Program-made: the position numbers and the translations under genes
Assembly (NCBI RefSeq): GCF_009930795.1
Contig: NZ_CP017146.1
Location: 496,001 to 560,000 of the forward strand
Source of the DNA: Marisediminicola antarctica
Lineage (GTDB): Bacteria > Actinomycetota > Actinomycetes > Actinomycetales > Microbacteriaceae
Length of the DNA stretch: 64,000 nucleotides
Reading direction: 5' to 3'
Shown here: positions 19,174 through 28,206 of the stretch, piece after piece
How the letters are laid out: each line of letters opens with the position of its first letter
Numbering within the stretch: the first letter of the stretch is position 1
Notes under the pieces: model-generated
The model's input: the letters and a program-made list of their open reading frames with translations, nothing else
Database searches by the model: none
Told to the model about the DNA's origin: nothing

Positions 19174-19521
19174 GTGAACATCGACAAGGATCTGGTTGCC
19201 GCGATGGCGACCCCGCTCGTTCTTGCCATCCTCGTGCAGGGCACGAGTTATGGCTACGCGATCCTGGGGCGCGTGCGCGAGCTTTCCGGGGGTGACGTCG
19301 AATGGACCGACGGCATGCTGTACCCGCTCCTGCACCGGCTGGAGCGACTGGGGTATATCGGCGCCGAGTGGGGAGCGTCCCCGGAGGGCAGGCGGCGGCG
19401 CTACTACGAGATCACCGAGGCCGGCCGCGCCCAGCTTGTCGAACAGCGCACCCAGTGGGCCACCGCGAACCGCACGCTCGGCGCTCTCTGGGGCCAGACC
19501 GCTTCACCGGCCGGGGCATGA
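19174..19521 (+). CDS. PadR-family regulator
   Basis: 115-residue PadR winged-helix protein (GTSYGYAILGRVRELSGG, DGMLYPLLHRLERLGYI, RRRRYYEITEAGRAQL). GTG start at 19174 follows the palindromes by 23 bases. ATGA overlap with the next gene makes a two-gene operon, the standard arrangement in which PadR controls a membrane protein. Confidence 0.93.
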   Translation: MNIDKDLVAAMATPLVLAILVQGTSYGYAILGRVRELSGGDVEWTDGMLYPLLHRLERLGYIGAEWGASPEGRRRRYYEITEAGRAQLVEQRTQWATANRTLGALWGQTASPAGA

Positions 19522-20861
19522 CCGTGGCCCTGGTCGAGACCCGGATCAGCGAGTGGCGCGCGGCGGTCCTGCGCGGCGGCGCGGTCGCCGATACCGACGC
19601 CGACGAACTGGAGGGACACCTGCGGGAGCAGATCTCCGACCTCGAGGCTGTGGGGCTGGCTGGCGACGAGGCGTTTCTCGTCGCCGTCAAGCGGCTCGGC
19701 GAGGTGCACCAGATCACCGCCGAGTTCGCGCGAGAGCACGGCGAACGGCTGTGGAAACAACTCGCCATGCCGCGGCCCGACGACGGCCGGCTCCGATCCA
19801 CAGTGACGATGCTCGCCTTCGCCGCCGTCACCGCCGTGCTGATCCAGCTCGCGCGGGTGCTGACCGCCATGCCCGGCGCGAGCGAGGCCTGGTTCGTCCG
19901 CGACGTCAGCCTGTTCGTGCTCCCGGTGCTCGCGGCCTATTTCGCCCTCGTGAGACGGATGCCCGGGCGCCGGGCGCTCGTGCTCGTCGCCATCGTCGGA
20001 GTGCTGGCGCTCGCCGTAAATCTCTTCCCGTTCGCGGACGGCGCGGGCACCGAAATACTCGTCGCCATCCACCTGCCCGTCGCGCTGTGGTTCGTCGTTG
20101 GTGCCGCCTACGTGGGCGGCGACATCCGAGCATCCGCCCGGCGCATGGACTTCATCCGCTTCACGGGCGAGTGGGCGATCTACTACGCGCTCATCGCTCT
20201 CGGCGGCGGCGTGCTGGTCGGGCTGACGATCGCCGTGCTCACCCCGATCGCTCCCGGCGCGGTGGAGCAGGTGATCACCTGGGTTCTCCCCTCGGGGGCG
20301 GCCGGTGCAGTCATCGTCGCGGCCTGGCTCGTGGAGGAGAAGAAGAGCGTCATCGAGAACCTCGCGCCGGTGCTCACCGCGATCTTCACGCCGCTGTTCG
20401 CCGTGATGCTGCTGGGGTCCGCGGTCGTCTACGGGGTCGTCGGCAGCGGACAGGAGTTCGACCGCGACCTTCTGTTCGTGTTCGACCTGCTCCTGTTGGT
20501 CGTGCTCGGCCTCGTCGTCTACGGCATCTCCGCTCGGGACGGCGCGAGGGGCGCGGGCGCGATGGATGCCGTGCGGCTCGTTGCCGTCGTCGCCGCGATC
20601 GCGCTCGACGTGCTCGTTCTCGCCTCGATGTTCGAGCGGGTCGGCGAGTTCGGGTTCACGGCCAACCGGGTGGCCGCACTCGGGCTGAACCTCGTGCTGC
20701 TCGTGAATCTCACCGTCACGGCGTGGCTCACCGCGCGCCTGCTCACCGGGCGCGGGCAGGCCGTTCGCGTCGAGCGGTGGCAGACCGGGTATCTGCCGGT
20801 GTTCGCGGCGTGGGTCGCGGTTGTGGTGCTCGCCCTGCCGCCGATTTTCGGGTTCGCCTGA
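19518..20861 (+). CDS. multispanning membrane protein with permease-prefix-like N-terminus
   Basis: 447-residue protein. Residues 1-80 form a soluble helical domain resembling permease prefix domain 1 (RGGAVADTDADELEGHLREQ, VKRLGEVHQIT) followed by about ten hydrophobic segments. Homologues usually sit next to PadR genes and have no assigned function. It overlaps the PadR stop by four bases. Confidence 0.82.
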   Translation: MTVALVETRISEWRAAVLRGGAVADTDADELEGHLREQISDLEAVGLAGDEAFLVAVKRLGEVHQITAEFAREHGERLWKQLAMPRPDDGRLRSTVTMLAFAAVTAVLIQLARVLTAMPGASEAWFVRDVSLFVLPVLAAYFALVRRMPGRRALVLVAIVGVLALAVNLFPFADGAGTEILVAIHLPVALWFVVGAAYVGGDIRASARRMDFIRFTGEWAIYYALIALGGGVLVGLTIAVLTPIAPGAVEQVITWVLPSGAAGAVIVAAWLVEEKKSVIENLAPVLTAIFTPLFAVMLLGSAVVYGVVGSGQEFDRDLLFVFDLLLLVVLGLVVYGISARDGARGAGAMDAVRLVAVVAAIALDVLVLASMFERVGEFGFTANRVAALGLNLVLLVNLTVTAWLTARLLTGRGQAVRVERWQTGYLPVFAAWVAVVVLALPPIFGFA

Positions 20862-20864
20862 AGC

Positions 20865-20929
20865 CGCCGACTACGGAGTTGTGGCTGTTCAGATCGCTCC
20901 CGTAGCGACCACTACTCCGTACTGGGCGT
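20865..20929 (+). repeat. hairpin repeat related to the 54-kb repeat pair
   Basis: TACGGAGT (20872-20879) and ACTCCGTA (20914-20921) form a perfect 8-bp outer stem, with CGCT/AGCG as an inner stem around CCCGT. The sequence, starting GCCGACTACGGAGTTGTGGC and ending near GCGTAG, resembles the units at 54190-54250 and 54360-54420. It lies three bases after a stop codon and probably acts as a terminator. Confidence 0.6.
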
Positions 20930-21005
20930 AGATGCCTGAGTGCCCATGGCCGAGCGCGAGCCGCGGCGCATCCCTGATGGTGTGCCCGCGACCGCTGTTC
21001 CGCGT

Positions 21006-21809
21006 TCAACCCCGCACGTAGGCGGCGAGGTGCTCCCCGGTGAGCGTTCGTCGGGTGGCGACGAGGTCGGTGGGGGTGCCCTCGAAGACGATTCGACCCC
21101 CGTCGTGCCCGGCGCCCGGCCCCAGATCGATGATCCAGTCGGCGTCGGCCATCACCGCGTGATGATGCTCCACAACGATGACCGATTTCTCCCGCCTCTC
21201 TCGCCCATCCGGGTGGCGAGCTCGAGCCGCTGGCGCTCGCCGCCGGACAGCGCCGTGAGCGGCTGGCCGAGGCTGAGGTAGCCGAGCCCGAGGTCGGCGA
21301 GCCGGTCCAGCACGGCGTGCGCGGCGGGTGTGCGCGCGTCGCCCGCCATCATCCCCAGGTCGATGTCGCTTACCCTGCCCATGCCCTCGCACCGCGGGCA
21401 CATGCCCCGGTGATGCTGAAGCTGCGCCGCTCCTTCACCGTCTGTCCGGCGCGCTCGAGCGTGACCGCCCCGGCCCCGCTGATCGAGGCGACGTTGAAGG
21501 AGAAGGCCTGGGGTGAGCCGATTCGCGGCTGCCCGAGACGGCTGAACAGGATGCTCAGCATCGCGTTGGCGTCGGTGGCGGTGCCGACCGTGGAGCGGGC
21601 GTTGGCGCCCATCCGCTGTGACTCCGCGGCAATCGTGCCGACACCAGTGAGCTTTTACCCGATCCGGAGATGCCGGTGAACACCGTCAGCCGACGCTTCG
21701 GGATCTCGACGGTGACGTCTTTGAGGTGGTTCACGCGGGCACCCTGCACGCGGATGCGATCGTGGGTGTCGGCGGCGTGTGGTTTCGGCGACTGCGTGGT
21801 CGTGCTCAT
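21006..21809 (-). pseudogene. UvrA-like (DrrC-type) ABC ATPase gene remnant
   Basis: Degraded gene of the short UvrA-like ATPases (normally about 750-800 residues). Pieces in three frames read in the right order on the minus strand: an N-terminal leader and Walker A ([12 protein letters not shown]) from ATG 21809; then GTIAAESQR joined directly to [17 protein letters not shown], skipping roughly 36 family residues; then SFSITG, a shift, and CPRCEGMGRVSDIDL; a large deletion; LGYLSLGQPLTALSGGERQRLELA (signature); another deletion that removes the Walker B region; and KSVIVVEHHHAVMADADW to the end. About 800 bp remain of about 2.3 kb. Intact relatives act in drug resistance or DNA repair. Confidence 0.88.
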
Positions 21810-21866
21810 CGTGTCTCCCTGCGTTACCCGGGTTTGCCACGGGACCGAGTGTCTAGGCTGGTCGGC

Positions 21867-22574
21867 ATGGCCACAGTAATCCTCGTGCGGCACGGGCGCA
21901 CCACCGCGAATGCCGACGGCACGCTGGCGGGGCGCACCCCCGGGGTGCTGCTCGACGACATCGGGCGCGCCCAAGCGGCCCTCACGGGCGAACGGCTGGC
22001 CGTGGTGCCGCTGGTCGGGGTGGTCTCGAGCCCCCTCGAACGCTGCCGGCAGACGTCACAGCTCATCCTCGACCACCAGACCGGCTCGCCGGCCGCTCCG
22101 GTCGACGAGGACATCACCGAGTGCGATTACGGGCAGTGGCAGGGGCGAGCCCTCAGCGAGCTGGCCAAGGAGCCCCTGTGGTCGGTGGTGCAGGCGCAGC
22201 CGTCAGCCGCGGTGTTCCCGGGCGGAGAGTCGCTCGCGGCGATGCAATCGCGTGCGGTGGCCGCGATCCGGCGTCACGACGCGGCATTCGAGGCGGAGCA
22301 CGGCCCGGGCGCGGTGTGGGTGGCGGTGAGCCATGGCGACATCATCAAGTCGATTCTGGCCGACGCGCTCGGCATGCACCTCGACCTCTTTCAGCGCATC
22401 AACGTCGGTCCCGCGTCGGTCTCGATCGTGCGCTACGGGACCAGCCGCCCGAGCGTGCATGCCGCCAACACCGATGCGGGCGACCTCTCCTGGCTGGCCG
22501 CCAGCACCCCCGCGGCCGACGCGCCGGTCGGTGGCGGGGCCGGCACTCAGGCGCCTCAGCCCGCGCGCTCGTAA
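21867..22574 (+). CDS. histidine phosphatase (MSMEG_4193-type)
   Basis: 235-residue phosphoglycerate-mutase-like phosphatase: catalytic [10 protein letters not shown] at the N-terminus, [10 protein letters not shown] in the middle and SHGDIIKS with the second catalytic His. First gene of a conserved actinobacterial trio with the next two genes (in M. tuberculosis Rv2135c-Rv2134c-Rv2133c, near mshC). Substrate unknown. Confidence 0.9.
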   Translation: MATVILVRHGRTTANADGTLAGRTPGVLLDDIGRAQAALTGERLAVVPLVGVVSSPLERCRQTSQLILDHQTGSPAAPVDEDITECDYGQWQGRALSELAKEPLWSVVQAQPSAAVFPGGESLAAMQSRAVAAIRRHDAAFEAEHGPGAVWVAVSHGDIIKSILADALGMHLDLFQRINVGPASVSIVRYGTSRPSVHAANTDAGDLSWLAASTPAADAPVGGGAGTQAPQPARS

Positions 22575-22583
22575 AATACCGGC

Positions 22584-23135
22584 ATGCCCACAATCCTCCA
22601 TGAGTTCGCCTGGCCCGACCGCGTCGTTGTCGGCACTGTCGGCACCCCCGGATCCCGCACGTTCTACTTCCAGGTGCGCAGCGGAGCGAAGATCGTCAGC
22701 GTCGGGCTGGAGAAGCAGCAATCGGCCCTGCTCGCCGAGAAGATCGACGAGATCCTCGACCAGCTGATGACGGGCGAGGGCAACCCGTTCAGCATCCCGA
22801 CCAACACCCCCATCGAGCTCGTCGACAACGACCCGCTCGAGCAGCCAGTCGAGGAGGAATTCCGGGCCGGGGCGATGAGCCTGGGCTGGGATCCCACGAC
22901 GGCGCAGGTCGTGATCGAGGCCTACCCGGTCGTGCTGGACGACAACGACGATCCGGAGATGGTCGTTATGGAACCGACGGAGATGCTGCTGGTTCGGATG
23001 CCCGTCGGCACCGCCAGAGCATTCGCGAAGCGCACCCGAGAGGTGGTGGGGGCCGGTCGGCCGCTGTGCCCACTCTGCGCGAATCCCGTGGACGCGGACG
23101 GGCACTCCTGTACCCTCCCCGACTCGCCCTGGTGA
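22584..23135 (+). CDS. DUF3090 family protein
   Basis: 183-residue protein of DUF3090 with a C-terminal putative zinc knuckle (CPLCANPVDADGHSC). It begins nine bases after the phosphatase stop and its own stop overlaps the next start (TGATG). Function unknown; conservation of the trio across Actinobacteria implies a joint role. Confidence 0.92.
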   Translation: MPTILHEFAWPDRVVVGTVGTPGSRTFYFQVRSGAKIVSVGLEKQQSALLAEKIDEILDQLMTGEGNPFSIPTNTPIELVDNDPLEQPVEEEFRAGAMSLGWDPTTAQVVIEAYPVVLDDNDDPEMVVMEPTEMLLVRMPVGTARAFAKRTREVVGAGRPLCPLCANPVDADGHSCTLPDSPW

Positions 23136-23902
23136 TGCCGGAGGCCACCGACGGCGACGGTGAGCTCGCGCTCACCGGTCGGATCACGACGGCCTCGAAT
23201 GCGACCTTCCTCGCCCAGCTCGACGGGGTGCCGGTCGTCTACAAGCCCATCGCCGGCGAGCATCCGCTCTGGGATTTCCCCGACGGCAATCTCGCCAGCC
23301 GGGAGGTCGCGGCGTACCTGGTCTCGGAGTCGTTCGACTGGAATGTGGTGCCGCGCACCTGGCTGCGCGAGGGCCCCCTCGGCCCCGGGATGGTGCAACT
23401 CTGGCAGAACGTGGACCCCGATCAGAGCGCCGTCGACCTGGTCGCGGCGGAGGACGTGCCCGACGAGGGATGGCGTCACGTCTTCGACGGCACCGATGAG
23501 CGCGACCGGGCGGTGGCGCTCATCCACGAGGACTCCGCGGCGCTGCGTCGAATGGCCGTATTCGACATCGTCGTCAATAACGCCGATCGCAAGGGCGCAC
23601 ACGTGCTCGCGATGGCGGATGGCCATCGCCACGGAGTCGACCACGGAATCACCTTCCATTCACAGCACAAGCTGCGCACGGTGCTCTGGGGGTGGCTGGG
23701 AGAACCGCTCACCGCCGACGAGCTCGACGGGATCGATCGGGTTCGCGCCGACCTCGACGGCGCGCTCGGCGATACGCTCGCCGGGCTGCTCGGCAGTCAC
23801 GAGATCGCGGCGCTCGTCGAACGCTGCGACCGGCTGCAGTCCACTGGCCTGTTTCCCGCCCCGCGGGGCGCCATGCCCGCGGTGCCCTGGCCGCTGTTCT
23901 AG
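23135..23902 (+). CDS. SCO1664-family protein, PI3/PI4-kinase-like fold
   Basis: 255-residue protein of the SCO1664 family, distantly related to phosphatidylinositol 3/4-kinase-type kinases: VVYKPIAGEHPLWDFPDG (nucleotide-binding Lys), DIVVNNADRKGAH (catalytic-loop-like) and GVDHGITFH (metal-binding-like Asp). ATG at 23135 overlaps the DUF3090 stop; GTG at 23132 is possible. Whether it phosphorylates a small molecule or protein is unknown. Confidence 0.9.
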   Translation: MPEATDGDGELALTGRITTASNATFLAQLDGVPVVYKPIAGEHPLWDFPDGNLASREVAAYLVSESFDWNVVPRTWLREGPLGPGMVQLWQNVDPDQSAVDLVAAEDVPDEGWRHVFDGTDERDRAVALIHEDSAALRRMAVFDIVVNNADRKGAHVLAMADGHRHGVDHGITFHSQHKLRTVLWGWLGEPLTADELDGIDRVRADLDGALGDTLAGLLGSHEIAALVERCDRLQSTGLFPAPRGAMPAVPWPLF

Positions 23903-23926
23903 CATCACGCGCGGTCGGGCGAGCGA

Positions 23927-25174
23927 TCAGGCGCGACCCTTGAGGATCAGGTGCCAGTACACCCAGGGCAGAATGTGGCGGTCGAGAACCCAGGTGAGAC
24001 GCCGCTCCCGCGCGAGGCCCTTCCAGAAAGGAACCGTCGGCTTTTGGCTGTACTCGTCGTCGAACTCGGCGAAGACGACTGTCGAACGCGAGACGGTGAA
24101 CGGGCACACCGAATAGCCGCTGTAGGTCTCCGAAGGCGCGTCGCCGTTGATGGCGGCGGCCAGATTCTTCGACAACACGAGGCTTTGCTCGCGCAGTGCT
24201 CCGCCTGACTTGGAGTTCGTGGTTGCAGCGGCATCACCGAGCGACCACACGTTCGGGTACCTGAGGTGGCGGAGGGTCCGCGGGTCGACGTCGACGAAGC
24301 CTCCGGGAGTGCCCGGCGCCGACAGGCTGGTGGCCTTCAGCCAGTCGGGTGCAGACTGCGGCGGCACCGCGTGGAGCACGTCATACACGATGCTCTCGGT
24401 CTCGACCCCGGCCGCCCGGCCGATGGTGACCGTGAGATTCTCGGCATCCACCTCGAGCAGTTCGGTCTCGCACCTCAGCTCGATTCCATACTGCGCGATC
24501 TTCCGCTCGAGTTCGCGGTCGATCGCGGGGATGCCGAAGACGGTTTTGTCGGGCACGAGCATCACCACTCGGATGTGCTTCAGTACCCCGGTCGCCCGCC
24601 AGTAGTCGCACGCAAGATACATCGGCTTCTGTGCGGCACCCGCGCAGGTCGCCGGTCCGGCTGGCTGAGTGAAGACCACGGTGCCCTGTCTGACATCCCG
24701 CAGCAGCCGGGAGGCCTTTCTCGCGAGGTCGAACTCGTAGTTGGACGCGCCAACGGGCGAGTCCATCGCCTCGGTCAGGCCCGGCACGCGGTCCCAGTCC
24801 CTTTGGATTCCCGGGCACACCACCACCTGGTCGAAGGTGATGCGGCGGCCCGACGCGAGAGTCACGGTGCTGGCCTCCGGCACGACATCGACGACGCGGT
24901 CCCGGATCCACCGCACACCCCTCGGCATCACCGAAGCCTGGGGCCGGACGGCCATCCCGGCCCGCGCGGTTCCACCGGCGATGTGCGAGAACATCGGCTG
25001 GTACAGGTGGTGGTCTCGCGGCTCGACCACCACGACGTCATCGACCCCGGAGCGGCGCAGGCGGCCTGCGACCGAGAGCCCGGCGTTTCCCCCACCGATG
25101 ATCACCACGCGGTGGTGCTCGATGGCCGTGCTGGTTTTCGTCACCCAAGCGTGGTCCTGAGGGGAATCAGTCAT
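23927..25174 (-). CDS. SQR-like FAD-dependent oxidoreductase
   Basis: 415-residue flavoprotein of the sulfide:quinone oxidoreductase group (SQRDL-like): FAD-binding GGGNAGLSVAGRLRR near the N-terminus, a redox Cys in ATCAGAAQKPMYLACDYW, and the second FAD block NVWSLGDAAATTNSKSG. The C-terminal amphipathic and hydrophobic stretch (WVYWHLILK) may anchor it in the membrane. Probable activity is sulfide oxidation with electrons to quinone; a different NADH-type role cannot be excluded. Convergent with the kinase-like gene. Confidence 0.85.
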   Translation of the reverse strand: MTDSPQDHAWVTKTSTAIEHHRVVIIGGGNAGLSVAGRLRRSGVDDVVVVEPRDHHLYQPMFSHIAGGTARAGMAVRPQASVMPRGVRWIRDRVVDVVPEASTVTLASGRRITFDQVVVCPGIQRDWDRVPGLTEAMDSPVGASNYEFDLARKASRLLRDVRQGTVVFTQPAGPATCAGAAQKPMYLACDYWRATGVLKHIRVVMLVPDKTVFGIPAIDRELERKIAQYGIELRCETELLEVDAENLTVTIGRAAGVETESIVYDVLHAVPPQSAPDWLKATSLSAPGTPGGFVDVDPRTLRHLRYPNVWSLGDAAATTNSKSGGALREQSLVLSKNLAAAINGDAPSETYSGYSVCPFTVSRSTVVFAEFDDEYSQKPTVPFWKGLARERRLTWVLDRHILPWVYWHLILKGRA

Positions 25175-25305
25175 TCCTCGACCCTAGTTCGCAACCAGTG
25201 AGGCGTGGTGGGTGGGAGTCCCCGGACGATGAGTAAACTCGACGGCACCCTCGCCGCAGCGCTCAGTGCCGTCGAGGCTGTCGCACTGCCGAGGGAGCGT
25301 GGATC

Positions 25306-25728
25306 ATGGATCTCGAGGTGTCGCCCTCGCTGACGATTCCCGCGGCGGAACTGGGCTGGCGGTTCTCGCGGTCGTCCGGGCCGGGCGGTCAGCACGTGAA
25401 CACCTCGGACACCCGGGTCGAACTCTCCTGGAGCGTCGCCGACTCGGCCGTGCTCTCCGAGAGCGAGCGGATGCTGCTCCTCGGCCGGCTCGCCCGCCGC
25501 CTCGTTGACGGGGTGGTCACCGTGAGCGCCTCCGAGCAGCGCTCCCAGCTGCGCAACCGCGAGATCGCGCTGGCGAAACTTGCCGACCTCGTCGCCGCGG
25601 GACTCGCCCCGGATGCCGCTCCGCGCCGACCGACCACACCGACGCGTGGTTCGAATCGGAGGCGGCTCGCCGCCAAGGGACAGCGGGCGGTGACGAAACA
25701 GACCCGTCGGCGCCCGCCCGCCGAGTAG
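25306..25728 (+). CDS. arfB: ArfB-like peptidyl-tRNA hydrolase (ribosome rescue)
   Basis: 140-residue class-I-release-factor-like protein with the catalytic GGQ motif (SSGPGGQHVN, residues 27-29) and a basic C-terminal tail (RRRLAAKGQRAVTKQTRRR) that enters the mRNA channel. Such proteins free stalled ribosomes without a stop codon. ATG at 25306 follows GAGGGAG. Confidence 0.93.
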   Translation: MDLEVSPSLTIPAAELGWRFSRSSGPGGQHVNTSDTRVELSWSVADSAVLSESERMLLLGRLARRLVDGVVTVSASEQRSQLRNREIALAKLADLVAAGLAPDAAPRRPTTPTRGSNRRRLAAKGQRAVTKQTRRRPPAE

Positions 25729-25858
25729 CTCGTCGCGCTCAGCTGGTCGAGCAGCGCGCGCGTCCGTTTGGCTGGATTTTTGCATAGGTGTTGCGAAACA
25801 CGCTGCGCATACTTGGCGAAGCGTGCAACTGCATGCGCCTACACGGGAGTAGACACTC

Positions 25859-28144
25859 ATGCATTCGAGAACGCGGCGAATTCGATGGGGAGCCAGCGCA
25901 GCAGCGGTCGTCCTCGTGCTGGGTTTGGTAGGGACCACGGTCGCGGCGCCCGGGGATCCCGCTTACGCCGGCACTCCGGCCGACTACGCCGAGTATCCCT
26001 ATGCCGCGACGAATTACACAGAAGATTTCCGAGGCCAGTTTCACTTCAGCCCGCAATCGGGGTGGATGAACGACATCAATGCTCCGTTGTACTACCGGGG
26101 TGTCTACCACCTCTTCTACCAGCACAACCCGCACGGTCTCGCGTGGGACGCCATGCACTGGGGACACGCGACGAGCACCGACATGCTGCACTGGATACAA
26201 AAGCCAATTGCCCTCGAGCCGGGTGTGCACCCGGGCAATCTGTGGAGCGGAGCGGGCTGGGTCGACGCCAACAACGTCACCGGGCTCAAGACTGGAACGC
26301 ACGACCCGATCCTGCTCTTCACCGGCACCGAGGGCGTCAGCATTGCGTACTCGGTCGACGGAGCAGAGACCTTCCAGAATTACAACGGCGGCACGAAAGT
26401 CATCACGATCGCAACCGAAAGCCGCGACCCGAAGGTACAGTGGGATCCGGCGACCAATCGCTGGATCATGTCGATCTTCAAGGCCGGCACAGGCGCCGTT
26501 TTCTACACCTCGACGAATCTGCTGAGCTGGACCTACCGCGGCGAGTATGCCGCGAATTGGTTCGTCGAGTGCCCCGACCTCTACCAGCTTCCCGTCGACG
26601 GCAACTCGGCCGCCACGAAGTGGGTGCTCCAGGATGCGAGCGGCGAATATGTCATCGGGTCCCTCAATGCCAACGGTGTCTTTGTCTCCGATTGGGCAGC
26701 TCCGCAACGGATGGAGTGGGGCCTGTCGAGCGCCGCATTCGCGCCATCCACCTGGTACGCGCCACTTACGTTCAACCAGCTGCCCTCCGGTCGCGTCGTG
26801 CAGCTGGGTTGGCAACCGAGCAACGCGGGCGTGACCTGGACGGGCAATGCTTCACTGCCCGTCGAGCTCGGCCTGAAAACGTATCCCGAGGGAATCCGCA
26901 TCACACGCAATCCGATCTCTGAGATCTCGACGATCCGCACCTCGACCCAGTCCTGGGGGAGTCGAACGATCACGACGAGCGCGGCATCCGACCCGCTCCT
27001 TGGGATCAACGCCGATACCTACGAACTGACGGCCGTCTTCGATGTGGCGGGAGCCACGGCAAACGAGTTCGGATTCCGGTTGCACGCACGCTCGGATGGC
27101 TCAAGCGACCGAACCGTCGCCTACAACCGCTCGGCTCAATCGCTCTATGGAATCCCGATGCCGCCCATCAACAATTCGGTGACGATGAGAATCATCGTCG
27201 ACCGTGGGCAACTCGAGATCTTCGGCAACGGCGGCAAGACGGTCGTGAGTGACAACGTCAACTTCAACTCGGCGTCCTCGAGCCAGGGCATCAAGCTCTT
27301 CGCGACGGGCGGGTCGGTGACGCTGCGCTCCCTAAGTTTTTCGCCGCTCGGATCGACGTGGGTAACGGCGGCTGGAGGAACCGGGCTCAACGGCGGAATC
27401 GTGTCGACAACCCGCCAGGACATGTGTGTTGATCGCGATGTCGCGACCGGCAAGGCGCAGATCTGGGATTGCTTGGCCAACCCGAATCAGACCTGGGCGC
27501 TCGACGGTTTCGGCGCTCTGACAACTGGAGGAGCGTGCCTGCAGACGCCAGCCGGCGTGACAGCCAACATGACGCCTGTCACGATTGCCACGTGCACCGG
27601 GAGCCCGCATCAGAAGTGGAGGCAAGGAAACTTCGGATCACTCGTCAACGAACAATCCGGCCGCTGCCTCGATATCCCGGCAGCAAACTGGACGAACGGC
27701 AACCAGCTGCAGATCTTTGATTGCGTCGGCACAGCAAACCAGAGCTGGCTCGCGCCCGCCTACACGGCGCCGGTCGGTCAGATCTCGTGGAGCACGTCAT
27801 CCAAGTGCGTTGATCGTGATGTCGCGACCGGCAAAGCCCAGATCTGGGACTGCCTCGGCAATTCGAACCAGAACTGGCGCCTCACGGTCAACGGCACCCT
27901 CGTTTCGGGCGCGACGTGCTTGCAATTGCCGTCAGGGGCGACCGCCAACGGCACTTTCGTCAGTGTCGCGGCCTGCGACGGCGGCCTCAACCAGGTGTGG
28001 AGCCGCAACTCCGACGGTTCGTTCACGAATCTCGCCTCGGGCAGATGCCTCGACTTGGATGCGGGAATCACGACCAACGGACGGCAACTGATCACCTGGA
28101 CCTGCGTCGGCGGCCCCAACCAGACCTGGGCCGGACCAGCGTAG
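25859..28144 (+). CDS. secreted GH32 fructan hydrolase with two ricin-type lectin modules
   Basis: 761-residue secreted beta-fructosidase. Signal peptide about residues 1-38. The GH32 five-bladed propeller carries WMNDIN (nucleophile Asp72), SRDPK (Asp190) and VECPD (acid/base Glu237). A beta-sandwich domain follows. The C-terminal ~240 residues hold two ricin B-type beta-trefoil modules (CBM13), from about 521 and 649, that begin with the same CVDRDVATGKAQIWDC block, showing recent duplication. The ATG is preceded by GGGAG. Substrate is inulin, levan or sucrose; GH32 sequence alone does not say which. Tail-to-tail with GH91 in the fructan island. Confidence 0.93.
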   Translation: MHSRTRRIRWGASAAAVVLVLGLVGTTVAAPGDPAYAGTPADYAEYPYAATNYTEDFRGQFHFSPQSGWMNDINAPLYYRGVYHLFYQHNPHGLAWDAMHWGHATSTDMLHWIQKPIALEPGVHPGNLWSGAGWVDANNVTGLKTGTHDPILLFTGTEGVSIAYSVDGAETFQNYNGGTKVITIATESRDPKVQWDPATNRWIMSIFKAGTGAVFYTSTNLLSWTYRGEYAANWFVECPDLYQLPVDGNSAATKWVLQDASGEYVIGSLNANGVFVSDWAAPQRMEWGLSSAAFAPSTWYAPLTFNQLPSGRVVQLGWQPSNAGVTWTGNASLPVELGLKTYPEGIRITRNPISEISTIRTSTQSWGSRTITTSAASDPLLGINADTYELTAVFDVAGATANEFGFRLHARSDGSSDRTVAYNRSAQSLYGIPMPPINNSVTMRIIVDRGQLEIFGNGGKTVVSDNVNFNSASSSQGIKLFATGGSVTLRSLSFSPLGSTWVTAAGGTGLNGGIVSTTRQDMCVDRDVATGKAQIWDCLANPNQTWALDGFGALTTGGACLQTPAGVTANMTPVTIATCTGSPHQKWRQGNFGSLVNEQSGRCLDIPAANWTNGNQLQIFDCVGTANQSWLAPAYTAPVGQISWSTSSKCVDRDVATGKAQIWDCLGNSNQNWRLTVNGTLVSGATCLQLPSGATANGTFVSVAACDGGLNQVWSRNSDGSFTNLASGRCLDLDAGITTNGRQLITWTCVGGPNQTWAGPA

Positions 28145-28166
28145 GCAAAGTTGCCGGGCTGAACCA

Positions 28167-28206
28167 CCCAACCCCGCTCCACGTGCTCCTGTGGGCTGGG
28201 TTAGGG
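28167..28206. terminator. bidirectional hairpin between GH32 and GH91
   Basis: CCCAACCC...CCAC pairs with GTGG...GGGTTAGGG around GTGCTCCT. It lies between the convergent stops of the secreted GH32 (28144) and GH91 (28201), so it likely ends both transcripts. Confidence 0.6.
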
